Shown: positions 7,158 to 15,099, numbered from the stretch's first letter. The stretch is 33,120 bases of DNA from a bacterium (GCA_024654265.1 JANLIO010000005.1:1-33120); one strand, 5' to 3'. Numbers and translations: made by a program. The notes: generated from the letters alone by a model not told the origin.

Positions 7158-8099
7158 ATGAAATTAAAAAATATCCAAACACGATCTGAGGTCGTGACCA
7201 GTATCCGAGCATGGTTTGATGCAAAGGGATTTACCGAGGTTCATACACCTCGGCTTGTTGGGTTGCCTGGGCAAGAACCACATCTTGAGCCATTTTGGAT
7301 GGAGGTGCAGGAGCAGGGTGGCACACAGAAGACGCAGAATGTTGCGCTGATCACATCTCCCGAGTACGCGATGAAGCGTTTGCTTGCTGAGGGCATGGAG
7401 AAGATTTATGACGTAGGTCCGTGTTTTCGAAATGGAGAGCCGTGGGACGGATCTCATGATCCGGAATTTTTAATGTTGGAGTGGTATCAAAAAAGCATCT
7501 CTCTTTCCGAGCTTATGGATCAAACCGAGGAGATGGTGCGAGGCGTGGCAGAACGAATGCGGATTGCGCCATCTGCGCTTTCGCGAAGTTGGCGTCGGAT
7601 GACGGTCGCGGAAGCGTTTCGTGAATATTTGGATATGGATCTTGAATCGATGTTGGAAGATTTTGATGAAGATGAATTTTTTAAATTGTTTCTTACTCAC
7701 ATTGAACCAAAGCTCTCAAAAAATCAGCCAACATTTTTGTATCGTTACCCCGTGCAACTCGCATCACTTGCAAAGCCGTGCGACGACGATCCGCGATTTG
7801 CGGAACGGGTTGAGTTGTATATTGGCGGTTTAGAAATCGCGAATGGATTTGAAGAATTAACTGACGAGGACGAACAACGACGTCGGTTTCTTGAAGAGCA
7901 AAAGACGCGAAAAGAATCTGGCAAAAAAACATGGCCTCTCGATGAATCATTTTTATCTGCACTTCCAAAAATGGGTCCAACGGCCGGGATTGCGTTTGGC
8001 GTTGATCGTCTTGTGATGGTATTTACGGGATCAAAATCGATAAATGATGTTATTCCATTTTCCGCAAGAGAACGATTCAGTAACGAGATGAAGGATTGA
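7158..8099 (+). CDS. epmA: EF-P--lysine ligase EpmA (LysRS paralogue)
   Basis: EpmA (PoxA/GenX) is a lysyl-tRNA-synthetase catalytic core without the anticodon-binding domain; it attaches a lysyl group to a lysine of EF-P. At 313 aa (start MKLKNIQTR at 7158) it has the family's length (E. coli about 325). Class II motif 2 is seen in DVGPCFRNGEPWDGSHDPEFLMLEWY, the QPTFLYRYPVQLASLA block matches the EpmA PTFVYxFPxxQASLA stretch, and VELYIGGLEIANGFEELTD and GIAFGVDRLVMVF (motif 3) close the site. The N-terminal OB domain of true LysRS is absent. Its stop lies 35 nt before efp, the substrate gene. The ORF-track start at 7122 is in the intergenic hairpin. Confidence 0.9.
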   Translation: MKLKNIQTRSEVVTSIRAWFDAKGFTEVHTPRLVGLPGQEPHLEPFWMEVQEQGGTQKTQNVALITSPEYAMKRLLAEGMEKIYDVGPCFRNGEPWDGSHDPEFLMLEWYQKSISLSELMDQTEEMVRGVAERMRIAPSALSRSWRRMTVAEAFREYLDMDLESMLEDFDEDEFFKLFLTHIEPKLSKNQPTFLYRYPVQLASLAKPCDDDPRFAERVELYIGGLEIANGFEELTDEDEQRRRFLEEQKTRKESGKKTWPLDESFLSALPKMGPTAGIAFGVDRLVMVFTGSKSINDVIPFSARERFSNEMKD

Positions 8100-8134
8100 C
8101 GGAATCATCATTTTTCTGCACACTCTGGCCAACT

Positions 8135-8695
8135 ATGTCATCTCCATCTGAAATCAAAAAAGGTATTGTCATCAAGCACAATAATGACTTGTGGGTCGTT
8201 TCCGAATTTCAACATATCAATCCCGGAAAAGGAGCTGCGTTTGTGCGTACAAAGATGAAGAATGTAAAGAATGGAAAATCGTTGGATCAAACGTATAAGG
8301 TTTCCGAGAATATCGACATCGTTCCGATGGAGTACCGTTCAATGCAATATTTGTTTCACGACACGACAGGCCACACGTTCATGGATACACACACGTATGA
8401 CCAGATCGTCATGGCGGATGCAGAGGTGGGTGATGACGCGAAATATCTTTCAGAAGGATTGGGCGTCATTGTCGCCATGTATGATGGACGACCCGTCGCG
8501 CTTCAACTTCCAAAAAAATTAACATTTAAAATTATTGAAACAGAGCCGGCGGTGAAAGGGGATACCGCAAGTGGGAATGTTTCAAAAGAAGCGAAAGTGG
8601 ACGCTGGATTTGTGGTGCACGTTCCAATTTTTATCAATCAAGGAGACAGTGTTGTTGTGAATACGGATACGGGTGCGTATGTGGAGCGAGCATGA
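8135..8695 (+). CDS. efp: Translation elongation factor P
   Basis: EF-P rescues ribosomes stalled at polyproline stretches. The start is MSSPSEIKKG at 8135 (186 aa). Domain I carries the modified loop NPGKGAAFVRTK, with K32 in the place of E. coli K34, the residue lysylated by EpmA, so modification is plausible. Domains II/III show MQYLFHDTTGHTFMD, PKKLTFKIIETEPAVKGDTASG and VPIFINQGDSVVVNTDTGAYVERA, all EF-P signatures. A possible separate promoter (TTGACG at 8096-8101, 17 nt, CACACT at 8119-8124) lies at the end of epmA. Its stop overlaps the next start in ATGA. Confidence 0.97.
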   Translation: MSSPSEIKKGIVIKHNNDLWVVSEFQHINPGKGAAFVRTKMKNVKNGKSLDQTYKVSENIDIVPMEYRSMQYLFHDTTGHTFMDTHTYDQIVMADAEVGDDAKYLSEGLGVIVAMYDGRPVALQLPKKLTFKIIETEPAVKGDTASGNVSKEAKVDAGFVVHVPIFINQGDSVVVNTDTGAYVERA

Positions 8696-8919
8696 GCGCG
8701 TGTATGCGCAAGAAAATACTCGAAAAATTTGCCACTCACCGTTCGTTTGCGGAGGCGGATGTCCGACAGCTCGTTACGGATATTTCGTTGGAGATGGGAT
8801 TTGGGTTGTCACGGCTTGATGTGCCGGCACAACGCCACAACCGCACTCCGGAATCTATCAGTTGGCTGGAAGATGCACTCGTCGCCGAAGGGGAGCGACT
8901 TCTCAAATTAGAACGATAA
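8692..8919 (+). CDS. Small hypothetical protein (75 aa)
   Basis: Not recognised. The ATG overlaps the efp stop (ATGA, 4 nt), suggesting translational coupling. The sequence is soluble, with helical features (ILEKFATHRSFAEADVRQLVTDISLEMGF; ISWLEDALVAEGERLLKLER). It ends in 12-bp convergent overlap with the secreted protein gene on the other strand. Its position after efp supports it being real, but evidence is limited to the coupling and ORF length. Confidence 0.6.
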   Translation: MSACMRKKILEKFATHRSFAEADVRQLVTDISLEMGFGLSRLDVPAQRHNRTPESISWLEDALVAEGERLLKLER

Positions 8920-9672
8920 TGAGATCGTATTCGACGACAAAAGATCGTCCGAACCTTTGACGGTGGTGAACGCCGTGAATTCCGTATCGGTCGTGTATTG
9001 GATCGTGAGCTCGCACCATGTGAATTCGCAGATGGCGAGGATGGGATCAAACCGCGTCCGTCCTTCGATGATGCTGGACCATCCGCGGTTTTCCACGGTT
9101 GCGGAATCCAATCGCAGAACGGCTTCGTGCGTGCTCGTTGCGTTTTCGAGGAGCGTCAGCACGGGCGCGGGTCGTGATTTCATATGTTGGGCAAGCTGGC
9201 GGATTGCGGTCGTGACATCGGAATTCATTTCTTCACCCTCTTCAATCGGTTCATCTTCGTCATAATCCATGAAGGATGTAACAGGCACATCGTGAACCAG
9301 CGAATTCCAATCTTCTCCGTAAATGTCCTGTGCGACTTTTTCGCTCGTCAGCCAGTGGATGAGCCCGGTTTGGGACACGGTGTACACGCGAGGGTCGGAT
9401 TCGATTTTTATCAAGCTTCCGGGGCGGTATGTGACGTTTCCGCCGAGTGGTAGTACAGCGATGTCTTCATCCGTCACTTCCACGACATCGTCGAAATTGT
9501 CATACCAACTTTTGTAAACGCTCTCGTTCGGAAAGACAAACCGCTTGTCGTCATATGCGTAATAAACTGCGGGGGACGATGCATTTTTGATCAAAAGACC
9601 GGTGGGGGATGCGGCAGAGGACGGATGCGGGAGCATGAGCGCGAGGATCATGATGGGGAGAAAGTGTTTCAT
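8908..9672 (-). CDS. Secreted protein with CPR-type YYAYDDKRFVFPNE repeat
   Basis: Residues 1-20 are a signal peptide (MKHFLPIMILALMLPHPSSA). Residues about 25-145 contain VYYAYDDKRFVFPNESVYKSWYDNFDDVVEVTDEDIAVLPLGGNVTYRPGSLIKI followed by PRVYTVSQTGLIHWLTSEKVAQDIYGEDWNSLVHDVP: two related halves, each with a [VY]Y.[YV]....[RG]L/F hairpin and W residue. I know this pattern from many secreted proteins of CPR bacteria, where it is usually uncharacterised. The C-terminal 90 residues have two cysteines (ICEFTWC) and may form a beta domain. Its ATG overlaps the stop of the RimK-like gene by 4 nt. Role unknown, likely cell surface. Confidence 0.78.
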   Translation of the reverse strand: MKHFLPIMILALMLPHPSSAASPTGLLIKNASSPAVYYAYDDKRFVFPNESVYKSWYDNFDDVVEVTDEDIAVLPLGGNVTYRPGSLIKIESDPRVYTVSQTGLIHWLTSEKVAQDIYGEDWNSLVHDVPVTSFMDYDEDEPIEEGEEMNSDVTTAIRQLAQHMKSRPAPVLTLLENATSTHEAVLRLDSATVENRGWSSIIEGRTRFDPILAICEFTWCELTIQYTTDTEFTAFTTVKGSDDLLSSNTISLSF

Positions 9673-10592
9673 GTTCGAGAGGATAGCAAATCCGCGCGTG
9701 GCGCGCGAGCCGATTCGGCGGCGCGGATGATGAGATCCGCAATATCCATTCCTGTCGCTTTTTCAAGCATTTTAAATCCAGGGTTTGCGTTTATCTCAAT
9801 GACGCGTGGTCCATTTTCGGATCGAAGAATATCAATGCCCATGATATCCAATCCACACTCTTTAATAATTTTGTCGATAACGATCATTTCGTTTTTCTTG
9901 AGCGTTATTTTTTTTGCGCCACCTCCTAAATGACTGTTGGCACGAACATCTCCTTTTCGCGCACGACGTTGCATGACTCCGGCAACTTTTCCGTCGACAC
10001 AAAAGACGCGAAGATCGCGACGTTTCGCACCAACGACAAACTCTTCGATAATGACCGCGTTTCCATCGCGCACGCCAAGGTAATCAACGATTGGAGAAAA
10101 CGATTCTTTGTTCTCTGCGTAAAAAACGCCGGTTCCTTGCGTACCAAACGCCGTTTTTAGGATCAGTGGAAATCCGATTTTATTCGCGACTCTTAATGCA
10201 TCCGCAGACGTTTTTGCAATCGCCCATTTTGGAGTTGGGATGTCATGTTCTAAAAACCATGCATGTTGAGCGAGTTTATTTTTTGATCGCGCGACCGCAT
10301 GTTCGTCTCCATTCATTATTACGTACCCCGCACGTTTTAAAAACGTGAGGTTGAACATGTGGATTGAAGGTTCTTCTGTAAAATTAGGTCGGTTAATAAT
10401 GACATCAAACTTACCTAATGGTTTTGATTCATGAAGAATGGCACCGGTATTTGTAAATGCTAAGTAAGGTTCAAGGATTCGAACCATGGTGTGGCCTCGT
10501 TGTGTGCCGGCTTCCATAAGCCGTTCGGCTCCGTTTGGCGAAGAGGAGGATTCAGGACGAAATGCGGTTGCAGTCAATATTCCAATTCGCAT
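9669..10592 (-). CDS. RimK-family ATP-grasp ligase
   Basis: The 307-aa ATP-grasp protein likely joins an amino acid (often glutamate) to a carboxylate acceptor. The N-terminal preATP-grasp part starts MRIGILTATA and includes FDVIINRP. The ATP-grasp core begins with NGDEHAVARSKNKLAQHAWFLEHDIPTPKW; FPLILKTAFGTQGTGVFYAEN is the ATP-binding lysine/glycine loop; VIIEEFVVGAKRRDLRVFCVDGKVAGVMQRRA and ANSHLGGGAKKITL match RimK; and IMGIDILRSENGPRVIEINANPGF supplies the metal-binding E and N residues. RimK proper modifies ribosomal protein S6, which is encoded 4 kb away with a long charged tail, but substrate choice here is a guess. It is first of two genes with the secreted repeat protein. Confidence 0.88.
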   Translation of the reverse strand: MRIGILTATAFRPESSSSPNGAERLMEAGTQRGHTMVRILEPYLAFTNTGAILHESKPLGKFDVIINRPNFTEEPSIHMFNLTFLKRAGYVIMNGDEHAVARSKNKLAQHAWFLEHDIPTPKWAIAKTSADALRVANKIGFPLILKTAFGTQGTGVFYAENKESFSPIVDYLGVRDGNAVIIEEFVVGAKRRDLRVFCVDGKVAGVMQRRARKGDVRANSHLGGGAKKITLKKNEMIVIDKIIKECGLDIMGIDILRSENGPRVIEINANPGFKMLEKATGMDIADLIIRAAESARAPRADLLSSRT

Positions 10593-10717
10593 AATATTGT
10601 GATGAGTTTGAGGCTATATGAAATCATCCTTTTTGAATTTTGTCACTCTTTCTTGTTCCTGTTTTATGTCACAATACACACATGTGTAAAGAGAGTGGGT
10701 AGGTATTGCTTTCGCAT
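10593..10717. other. Intergenic stretch, AT-rich, no gene seen
   Basis: Between the RimK start and the tRNA promoter. It contains a short palindrome ACACATGTGT (about 10678-10687) and several TGACA-like words on the minus strand, but no promoter with good spacing for the RimK gene could be settled. Confidence 0.4.
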
Positions 10718-10746
10718 TTGAAAAAAGATCGAATCTGCGCTAGGAT
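10718..10746 (+). promoter_or_regulatory. Promoter of tRNA-Leu
   Basis: TTGAAA (10718-10723), 17-nt spacer, TAGGAT (10741-10746), 10 nt before the mature tRNA 5' end, leaving only a few nt of 5' leader. Confidence 0.75.
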
Positions 10747-10756
10747 CGCATCGCCT

Positions 10757-10843
10757 GCATAGGTGGCGAAATTGGTAGACGCGCCAGCCTTAGGAGCTGG
10801 TTTCCGCGAGGAAGTGAGGGTTCGAGTCCCTCCCTGTGCACCA
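10757..10843 (+). tRNA. tRNA-Leu (anticodon UAG)
   Basis: The 87-nt class II tRNA has acceptor arm GCATAGG / CCTGTGC, D-loop AAATTGGTAGA, anticodon stem CCAGC-CTTAGGA-GCTGG giving anticodon TAG, a long variable arm (TTTCCGCGAGGAAG) as in leucine tRNAs, T-arm GAGGGTTCGAGTCCCTC and an encoded CCA end. The tandem hairpin repeats begin on its last base. Confidence 0.97.
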
Positions 10844-10997
10844 TCGCGTTGAACGCGATTCCTTTTTTTGAGAAGAATGCGACGTTGAACGTCGTAATAC
10901 AATTTGATCTTATCGCGTTGAACGCGATTCCTTTTTTTTGAGAAGAACGCGACGTTGAACGTCGTAATATAATTTAATCTTGTCGCGTTGAACGCGA
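10843..10997. repeat. 69-70-bp tandem repeat of paired hairpins
   Basis: Units start at 10843, 10912 and 10982 (third one partial, about 16 bp). Each full unit has a hairpin ATCGCGT-TGA-ACGCGAT followed by TCCTTTTTTT, then GAGAAGAA and a second hairpin CGACGT-TGA-ACGTCG, then TAATAYAATTTRATCTT. The first hairpin in each unit reads as an intrinsic terminator for transcripts from tRNA-Leu. There are a few substitutions between units. Confidence 0.88.
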
Positions 10998-11016
10998 GCT
11001 TAGATTATGAACACAT

Positions 11017-11052
11017 AAAAAAGAAACGACGTTTATTGTCGTTTCTTTTTTT
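11017..11052. terminator. Bidirectional terminator
   Basis: AAAAAAGAAACGAC, 7-nt loop GTTTATT, GTCGTTTCTTTTTT: a perfect stem with A-run before and T-run after, between the tRNA side (+) and the PP2C gene (-). It can serve both strands. Confidence 0.88.
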
Positions 11053-11067
11053 GATGGAGTGTATTGC

Positions 11068-12423
11068 CTAAGCGGCTTTTTTCTTTGTAATCACATCCGT
11101 AACCACTTCCTTCGGAACACGTGCAGAAACAATGGCGATGTCATCGTCCTCTTTGTAGGTGGTTCGTGCTTTTGAGATTTCTCGAAAAGTATCCAGACGG
11201 TTTATTTGAGATCTTCCTCCTAATGACGAGCTACTTGCCATTTCGACGAGATTCATCTCGTCGGTTTCCTGACTTTCAAATTTATCGATGACACCGTCCG
11301 TCGCGAACAGAATTTCCTCTCCTGGATTTAAAGATCTGAAAACAAGAGATGGATCAGGATCAGATCCGCCGAGCGCTTGGGTCAACCTTATTTTTAATCC
11401 TGTATATGTATATTCCTTTGTAAGTCCAGGGAGTACTTCAATAGGAAACGTTTTCCTCTCCTCTGCGTCTTTGTTCGTGCCCTCGTTATCAGCTCGTTTT
11501 TCATCTTCTTCTTGGTTTTTCATTTCGTCCAAAAGTTCTGGTGTCAGCGCACCCGTTTTTATGAGATAACGAAATAGTGAATCTTCTTTTGTAAGTGCTT
11601 CTATGAGACCGTTTTCTTTTTTCAAAAAAGCACCGCTATCTCCGGCGTTTGCGATAATCGCCCAATGTGAACCGTCTGGAGTTGTATGAATGGTGCCAAC
11701 GCAGATTGTGGATTTCCCTTTTGTCTTTTTTACATCCACGTGCGTTGCTTTGATCGCTTCGATAAGTGCCAACCCTTTTTTTCCTATAGATGGATCTTCC
11801 TGCATGATTTTTTCGATTTCATCAATTGAATTTTTTCTAATCTCGAGTTGATTTCCAAAATCTTTTTGTCCTTGATATGCGAGCTCAGCATTCGCGAGTC
11901 GCTGAACGACGCGTGGCGTATCAAGGCTCATGATATTTTTAAGCTCATCCGCAAAATGTTTCGAGATTGATGTTTCCGCTTCTTTGCTTGCAAGGTCTCC
12001 AAAGCCTTCACCGCCAAGGCCATCTAACACGCCGAGTAAACCCGTCTCCGGATCTGCGATAATATTATCTTGATTCCTATTTTGTTTTCCCATTTCTTTA
12101 TCTTTTTTCCGCGCGTTTTTTGCTTCAAGCGTCGCCACAACTTCGAGGCCGGGAAAACCTTTAATCTCAAATGCTTCCACGACATCAGGTTCTTGCAGTT
12201 CACCCGGCTCGCGTGTTTCAAGGAGGTCATCTTCTGCGAGTTCCATAATCTCTTCTTCTTGTTGAGGTATGTATTCAGTTCCGCGTGAAGGATTTGAACG
12301 CGTATCAGAATCGGGAATGACCTCAATGTCGTCATCCATCAATTCATATTCTGCTTCGTGTGGAATTGGTACTGGAGTTTCTCGTTTTGAAAATGGATTT
12401 GGTAATGCGCCTTCTGGATTCAT
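11068..12423 (-). CDS. PP2C-family protein Ser/Thr phosphatase
   Basis: This 451-aa protein probably dephosphorylates Ser/Thr residues using two metal ions. The N-terminal 100 residues are acidic and probably disordered. The PP2C domain runs from about 95 to 445: NQDNIIADPETGLLGVLDGLGG (117-138) carries the metal-binding D of DGxGG; AIIANAGDSGAFL is the GDSR-type motif; EEILFATDGVIDKFE is the second metal aspartate; and EDDDIAIVSARV is the final D-N/D motif. An insertion of about 80 residues (KEDSLFRYLIKTGALTPELLDEMKNQEEDEKR...) separates the GDS and TDG motifs. It is the last gene of a three-gene operon. There is no signal peptide. No Shine-Dalgarno is visible. Confidence 0.9.
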   Translation of the reverse strand: MNPEGALPNPFSKRETPVPIPHEAEYELMDDDIEVIPDSDTRSNPSRGTEYIPQQEEEIMELAEDDLLETREPGELQEPDVVEAFEIKGFPGLEVVATLEAKNARKKDKEMGKQNRNQDNIIADPETGLLGVLDGLGGEGFGDLASKEAETSISKHFADELKNIMSLDTPRVVQRLANAELAYQGQKDFGNQLEIRKNSIDEIEKIMQEDPSIGKKGLALIEAIKATHVDVKKTKGKSTICVGTIHTTPDGSHWAIIANAGDSGAFLKKENGLIEALTKEDSLFRYLIKTGALTPELLDEMKNQEEDEKRADNEGTNKDAEERKTFPIEVLPGLTKEYTYTGLKIRLTQALGGSDPDPSLVFRSLNPGEEILFATDGVIDKFESQETDEMNLVEMASSSSLGGRSQINRLDTFREISKARTTYKEDDDIAIVSARVPKEVVTDVITKKKAA

Positions 12424-12474
12424 ATTTTTTGAAATTGAATGTTTGAATAGAGCAAGAATAGTATGTATCGATTA

Positions 12475-12789
12475 TTATTTTTTAATCTTTTTTATTTGAT
12501 GAAACGGATGATCTTTCGGCATTAATTTGTTTAGTATGGACATGCGGATTTTAAATTCATCCGCACTACACGAATTTTTCCAATCGGAAATAAGGAGATT
12601 TATTTGTGTTTTACTTTTTTCTTCTGCAAGTGACTCAATGAGCCACATAACAAATGTTCCGGTGCTCTTATCAGGATCCTCACCGGCGATCCATTCATAA
12701 AATGACTTGTCATTTCTTTTTCCTTGATCCGCAGGATCAAGACCAATCTGACAGGGTACGCTTTTTACTTTAAGATCTTTTATTTTCAT
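12475..12789 (-). CDS. Hypothetical protein (104 aa) in the PP2C operon
   Basis: Not recognised. It begins 3 nt after the stop of the 518-aa gene (TAG-TAT-ATG), so translation is probably coupled. The sequence is basic at both ends and has hydrophobic helices (FVMWLIESLAEEKSKTQINLLISDWKNSC). Two or three cysteines are scattered with no metal motif. The gene ends 51 nt before the PP2C start. Confidence 0.7.
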   Translation of the reverse strand: MKIKDLKVKSVPCQIGLDPADQGKRNDKSFYEWIAGEDPDKSTGTFVMWLIESLAEEKSKTQINLLISDWKNSCSADEFKIRMSILNKLMPKDHPFHQIKKIKK

Positions 12790-12792
12790 ATA

Positions 12793-14349
12793 CTAAAGTG
12801 ACAAGGCGAGCCCAAGTTTTTGATTTACTCTTTTGATAAAAGGAATAAATCCAGAACCCTTTGTCAGTTTATCAACGACGCCAAAAAGTGAACGAGTATC
12901 TAGTTTTAGCCGAGCGGTCCATGTGACTCCCATGATAGCCGCTTTTCCGAGGTGCCCTTGATGAGTTGCATTGGGACTATCCGCTTGCACGATATCTCCT
13001 TCTTCATCAAATTTACAAACATTCAATCCTTTCCCGAGATCAACAAGCTCCTCCATTGTAAGGTCGCCTGCGAGTGCGCGTTCTTTTAATTTGGAATATT
13101 GATTGTTCATCAGATTCTCTACAAGATTTGTCTGCATTTCCTTCTTCTTCTCAGGGTTATGTATTGAAGAAATAACTGAGTGAATCGCTTTTACTAAATT
13201 TTTTTCAAACGTAGGAAGGATCATGTCTCGAAATACCATTCCACGAATTTCTTTTTCGTTCCATGGTTTTGGGCCGAGTTCGGTTTTTGTTTTTCCTGGT
13301 AGTTTTTCTGCCATGGTAGGAATATCGACATCAGAGATCCTTGCCCATACATACGATCCGATTTTAATGTTTGCGACAAACTCGGCCTCTTCCAGTTGGT
13401 ACTTTTTTATAAGTTTTAAGTTTCCGAGTAAAAAATTAGCGCCATCGCTACTTCCGCGAGCTTCCTTATCAACGATAACAAGAAGGTCCTTTAATAGTCT
13501 GCGCCCTCCTTTAGGGTCGTTTTCTTTTGCAGGTTCTTTTTCTATAACAAATCCAATTTCGGATACATATTTCGTGTCTGGATTTTCAGCCATGTTTTGA
13601 ACGTGCATCGCTGGAATACGTTGGCCTGTTTCATTTGTTTTCCAGAACAGTTGAACTCGGCGGGCCAGAGCATCGAGTTGTTGACCCTTGGTAAGTTGTT
13701 CGTACAGTTCATTGATCGAATCAAGTGAAAGAAAAGCATCCATTCGTTCAGGGTCATTGAATAGCGCAAGCCAATCCTCATTCTTTTTAGAGTAGGGTAA
13801 TCCAACTTCATGAAAGTTCTGTTTGAATACGGAGTGGACAAATTGTTCTTCTTCAACGCCAAGGATATCTGGTATTCGATTCTTTAGATCAAATAAACGA
13901 TTTTGTTGCATTGTTTTTTTATCGAGCGGTTTGAGTTGTTTGAATTGTTTTGTTGGATCGGTTGTATCGAGGAGGGGGCCGATATCGTCACTTCCTGCTT
14001 CCATGAGATCTATCCAAATTTCCGCCTCCTCCAGTCGGAGCATTTTTTCACCGTGTTTTAAAAAATTTTCGTTTAAACTCATCACGCGTTTACGAAATTT
14101 TTTTTCAGAAAAAAAATGTTCAGCAAATTTGTTGGTACACCGTTCCTGTTGCACCATGTAATCAATCATCGGCTGTCGTTGTTCAGGAGAGAGAAGCGAT
14201 TCGATTTTATCAAATAATTCAAGATCTTCATTTTTCTTTTCACCGGACTTAATCGCCTCGACAACGTTGGTAAATTCAAAGGACGTTTTAGGTTTATGTA
14301 TTTGAGGAACGACGACCTCTTGACCAGTGACTTTTTCTTGCATTTTCAT
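12793..14349 (-). CDS. Large hypothetical protein (518 aa)
   Basis: Not recognised. It is soluble, mostly alpha-helical and charged (LELFDKIESLLSPEQRQPMIDYMVQQERC; FRKRVMSLNENFLKHGEKMLRLEEAEIWIDLMEAG). A central part is more mixed (KYVSEIGFVIEKEP... RRLLKDLLVIVDKEARGSSDGANFLLGNLKLIKKYQ... VANIKIGSYVWARISDVDIP). The C-terminus (GFIPFIKRVNQKLGLALSL) is hydrophobic and could be amphipathic. No nucleotide-binding or catalytic motif is evident. It is the first gene of the PP2C operon. The -10 (TGaTATATC) ends 6 nt before the ATG and there is no Shine-Dalgarno, so the mRNA is likely leaderless. Confidence 0.75.
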   Translation of the reverse strand: MKMQEKVTGQEVVVPQIHKPKTSFEFTNVVEAIKSGEKKNEDLELFDKIESLLSPEQRQPMIDYMVQQERCTNKFAEHFFSEKKFRKRVMSLNENFLKHGEKMLRLEEAEIWIDLMEAGSDDIGPLLDTTDPTKQFKQLKPLDKKTMQQNRLFDLKNRIPDILGVEEEQFVHSVFKQNFHEVGLPYSKKNEDWLALFNDPERMDAFLSLDSINELYEQLTKGQQLDALARRVQLFWKTNETGQRIPAMHVQNMAENPDTKYVSEIGFVIEKEPAKENDPKGGRRLLKDLLVIVDKEARGSSDGANFLLGNLKLIKKYQLEEAEFVANIKIGSYVWARISDVDIPTMAEKLPGKTKTELGPKPWNEKEIRGMVFRDMILPTFEKNLVKAIHSVISSIHNPEKKKEMQTNLVENLMNNQYSKLKERALAGDLTMEELVDLGKGLNVCKFDEEGDIVQADSPNATHQGHLGKAAIMGVTWTARLKLDTRSLFGVVDKLTKGSGFIPFIKRVNQKLGLALSL

Positions 14350-14355
14350 ACGATA

Positions 14356-14364
14356 GATATATCA
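14356..14364 (-). promoter_or_regulatory. Extended -10 of the PP2C operon
   Basis: On the minus strand TGATATATC, i.e. TGn followed by TATATC (14356-14361), 6 nt before ATG at 14349. The -35 is not recognisable. It lies 10 nt from the T-run of the SGNH gene's terminator. Confidence 0.5.
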
Positions 14365-14373
14365 CGTGAACAT

Positions 14374-14413
14374 AAAAAAAACACCCCCAGCATAACGTTT
14401 GCTTGAGGGGTGC
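14374..14413 (-). terminator. Intrinsic terminator of the SGNH gene
   Basis: On the minus strand AGCACCCC, inner stem AGCA/TGCT, GGGGGTG and then TTTTTTTT. It follows the SGNH stop by about 20 nt. Confidence 0.85.
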
Positions 14414-14431
14414 TGAGCAGAATATCTTTGT

Positions 14432-15052
14432 TCAAAGGAGTTCCGCAGTGAATACGGCCCAGTGAATGGCAATGGCTGTTGCGCCTGTAAAGTTGGGCTC
14501 AATAACCTTGGTAAGCCAAGGGTCTTTCGACCAGAAACCATGACCGCGAAAGAAGAACTCGAGATCACACAGTTTGGCGCTGTACATCCGAGCGAGTCTA
14601 CGAATGCCGTTGTTGAACATTGTGAGTCCAAGGCCGGCTTGACTCGGCATACACATATCTTCGAATCGCTGATGTTGTCCGTCGGTTGGGTCGTAAACCG
14701 TATTGAGGATCAACAGGGCGTTGTACTTGGCGATATGATCGAGAATGATCTTGATGCGCTGAAGAACTTTGTCCACGATTTGGTGCCAGCCAGTTTGTGT
14801 GGTCGGAAGGGATTCTTGAAAAGCAGTCACAGCCAAAAGGTCATTACCACCTACCGTGAGTGTGATGATATCGGGTTTTTCCGTCACACGCGTAAGGTCA
14901 TCGAAGACATTGAACGTTGTCCATCCATCTTGTGTGAGATTTTGGAATGGATCAGCTTTGATGATGCGTGCGAATTGATTTGCCGCACCACCATATGGAA
15001 CGCCAGTGTAGTCATCGATCGAAATTGAGTCACCGAGAGCGAGATATTTCAT
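14432..15052 (-). CDS. SGNH/GDSL-family hydrolase
   Basis: The 206-aa protein starts MKYLALGDSISID, with the nucleophile Ser in the GDS block I. Block III is TLTVGGNDLLA (GxND). Block V, usually DxxH near the end, is not clear: the region reads DPWLTKVIEPNFTGATAIAIHWAVFTAEL, with the histidine in an unusual position. Related proteins ending in 'IEPnxxGA' exist in my memory of the family, and the true base may be the His in FRGHGFWSKDPW. The protein has no signal peptide, so it is cytoplasmic. Substrate unknown (esterase/lipase/deacetylase type). A strong Shine-Dalgarno AGGAGG and a clear promoter precede it. Confidence 0.82.
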   Translation of the reverse strand: MKYLALGDSISIDDYTGVPYGGAANQFARIIKADPFQNLTQDGWTTFNVFDDLTRVTEKPDIITLTVGGNDLLAVTAFQESLPTTQTGWHQIVDKVLQRIKIILDHIAKYNALLILNTVYDPTDGQHQRFEDMCMPSQAGLGLTMFNNGIRRLARMYSAKLCDLEFFFRGHGFWSKDPWLTKVIEPNFTGATAIAIHWAVFTAELL

Positions 15053-15099
15053 GGTCGCCTCCTATCTTGAGTTGAAAGTTCAGTTTTTCTCCTGAGAGC

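Noticed and set aside
10669-10902. ORF 10669-10902 (-)
   Set aside because: It is the antisense of tRNA-Leu and flanking repeats; the stretch GGTRTLTSSRKPAPKAG is the well-known tRNA-Leu antisense artefact.
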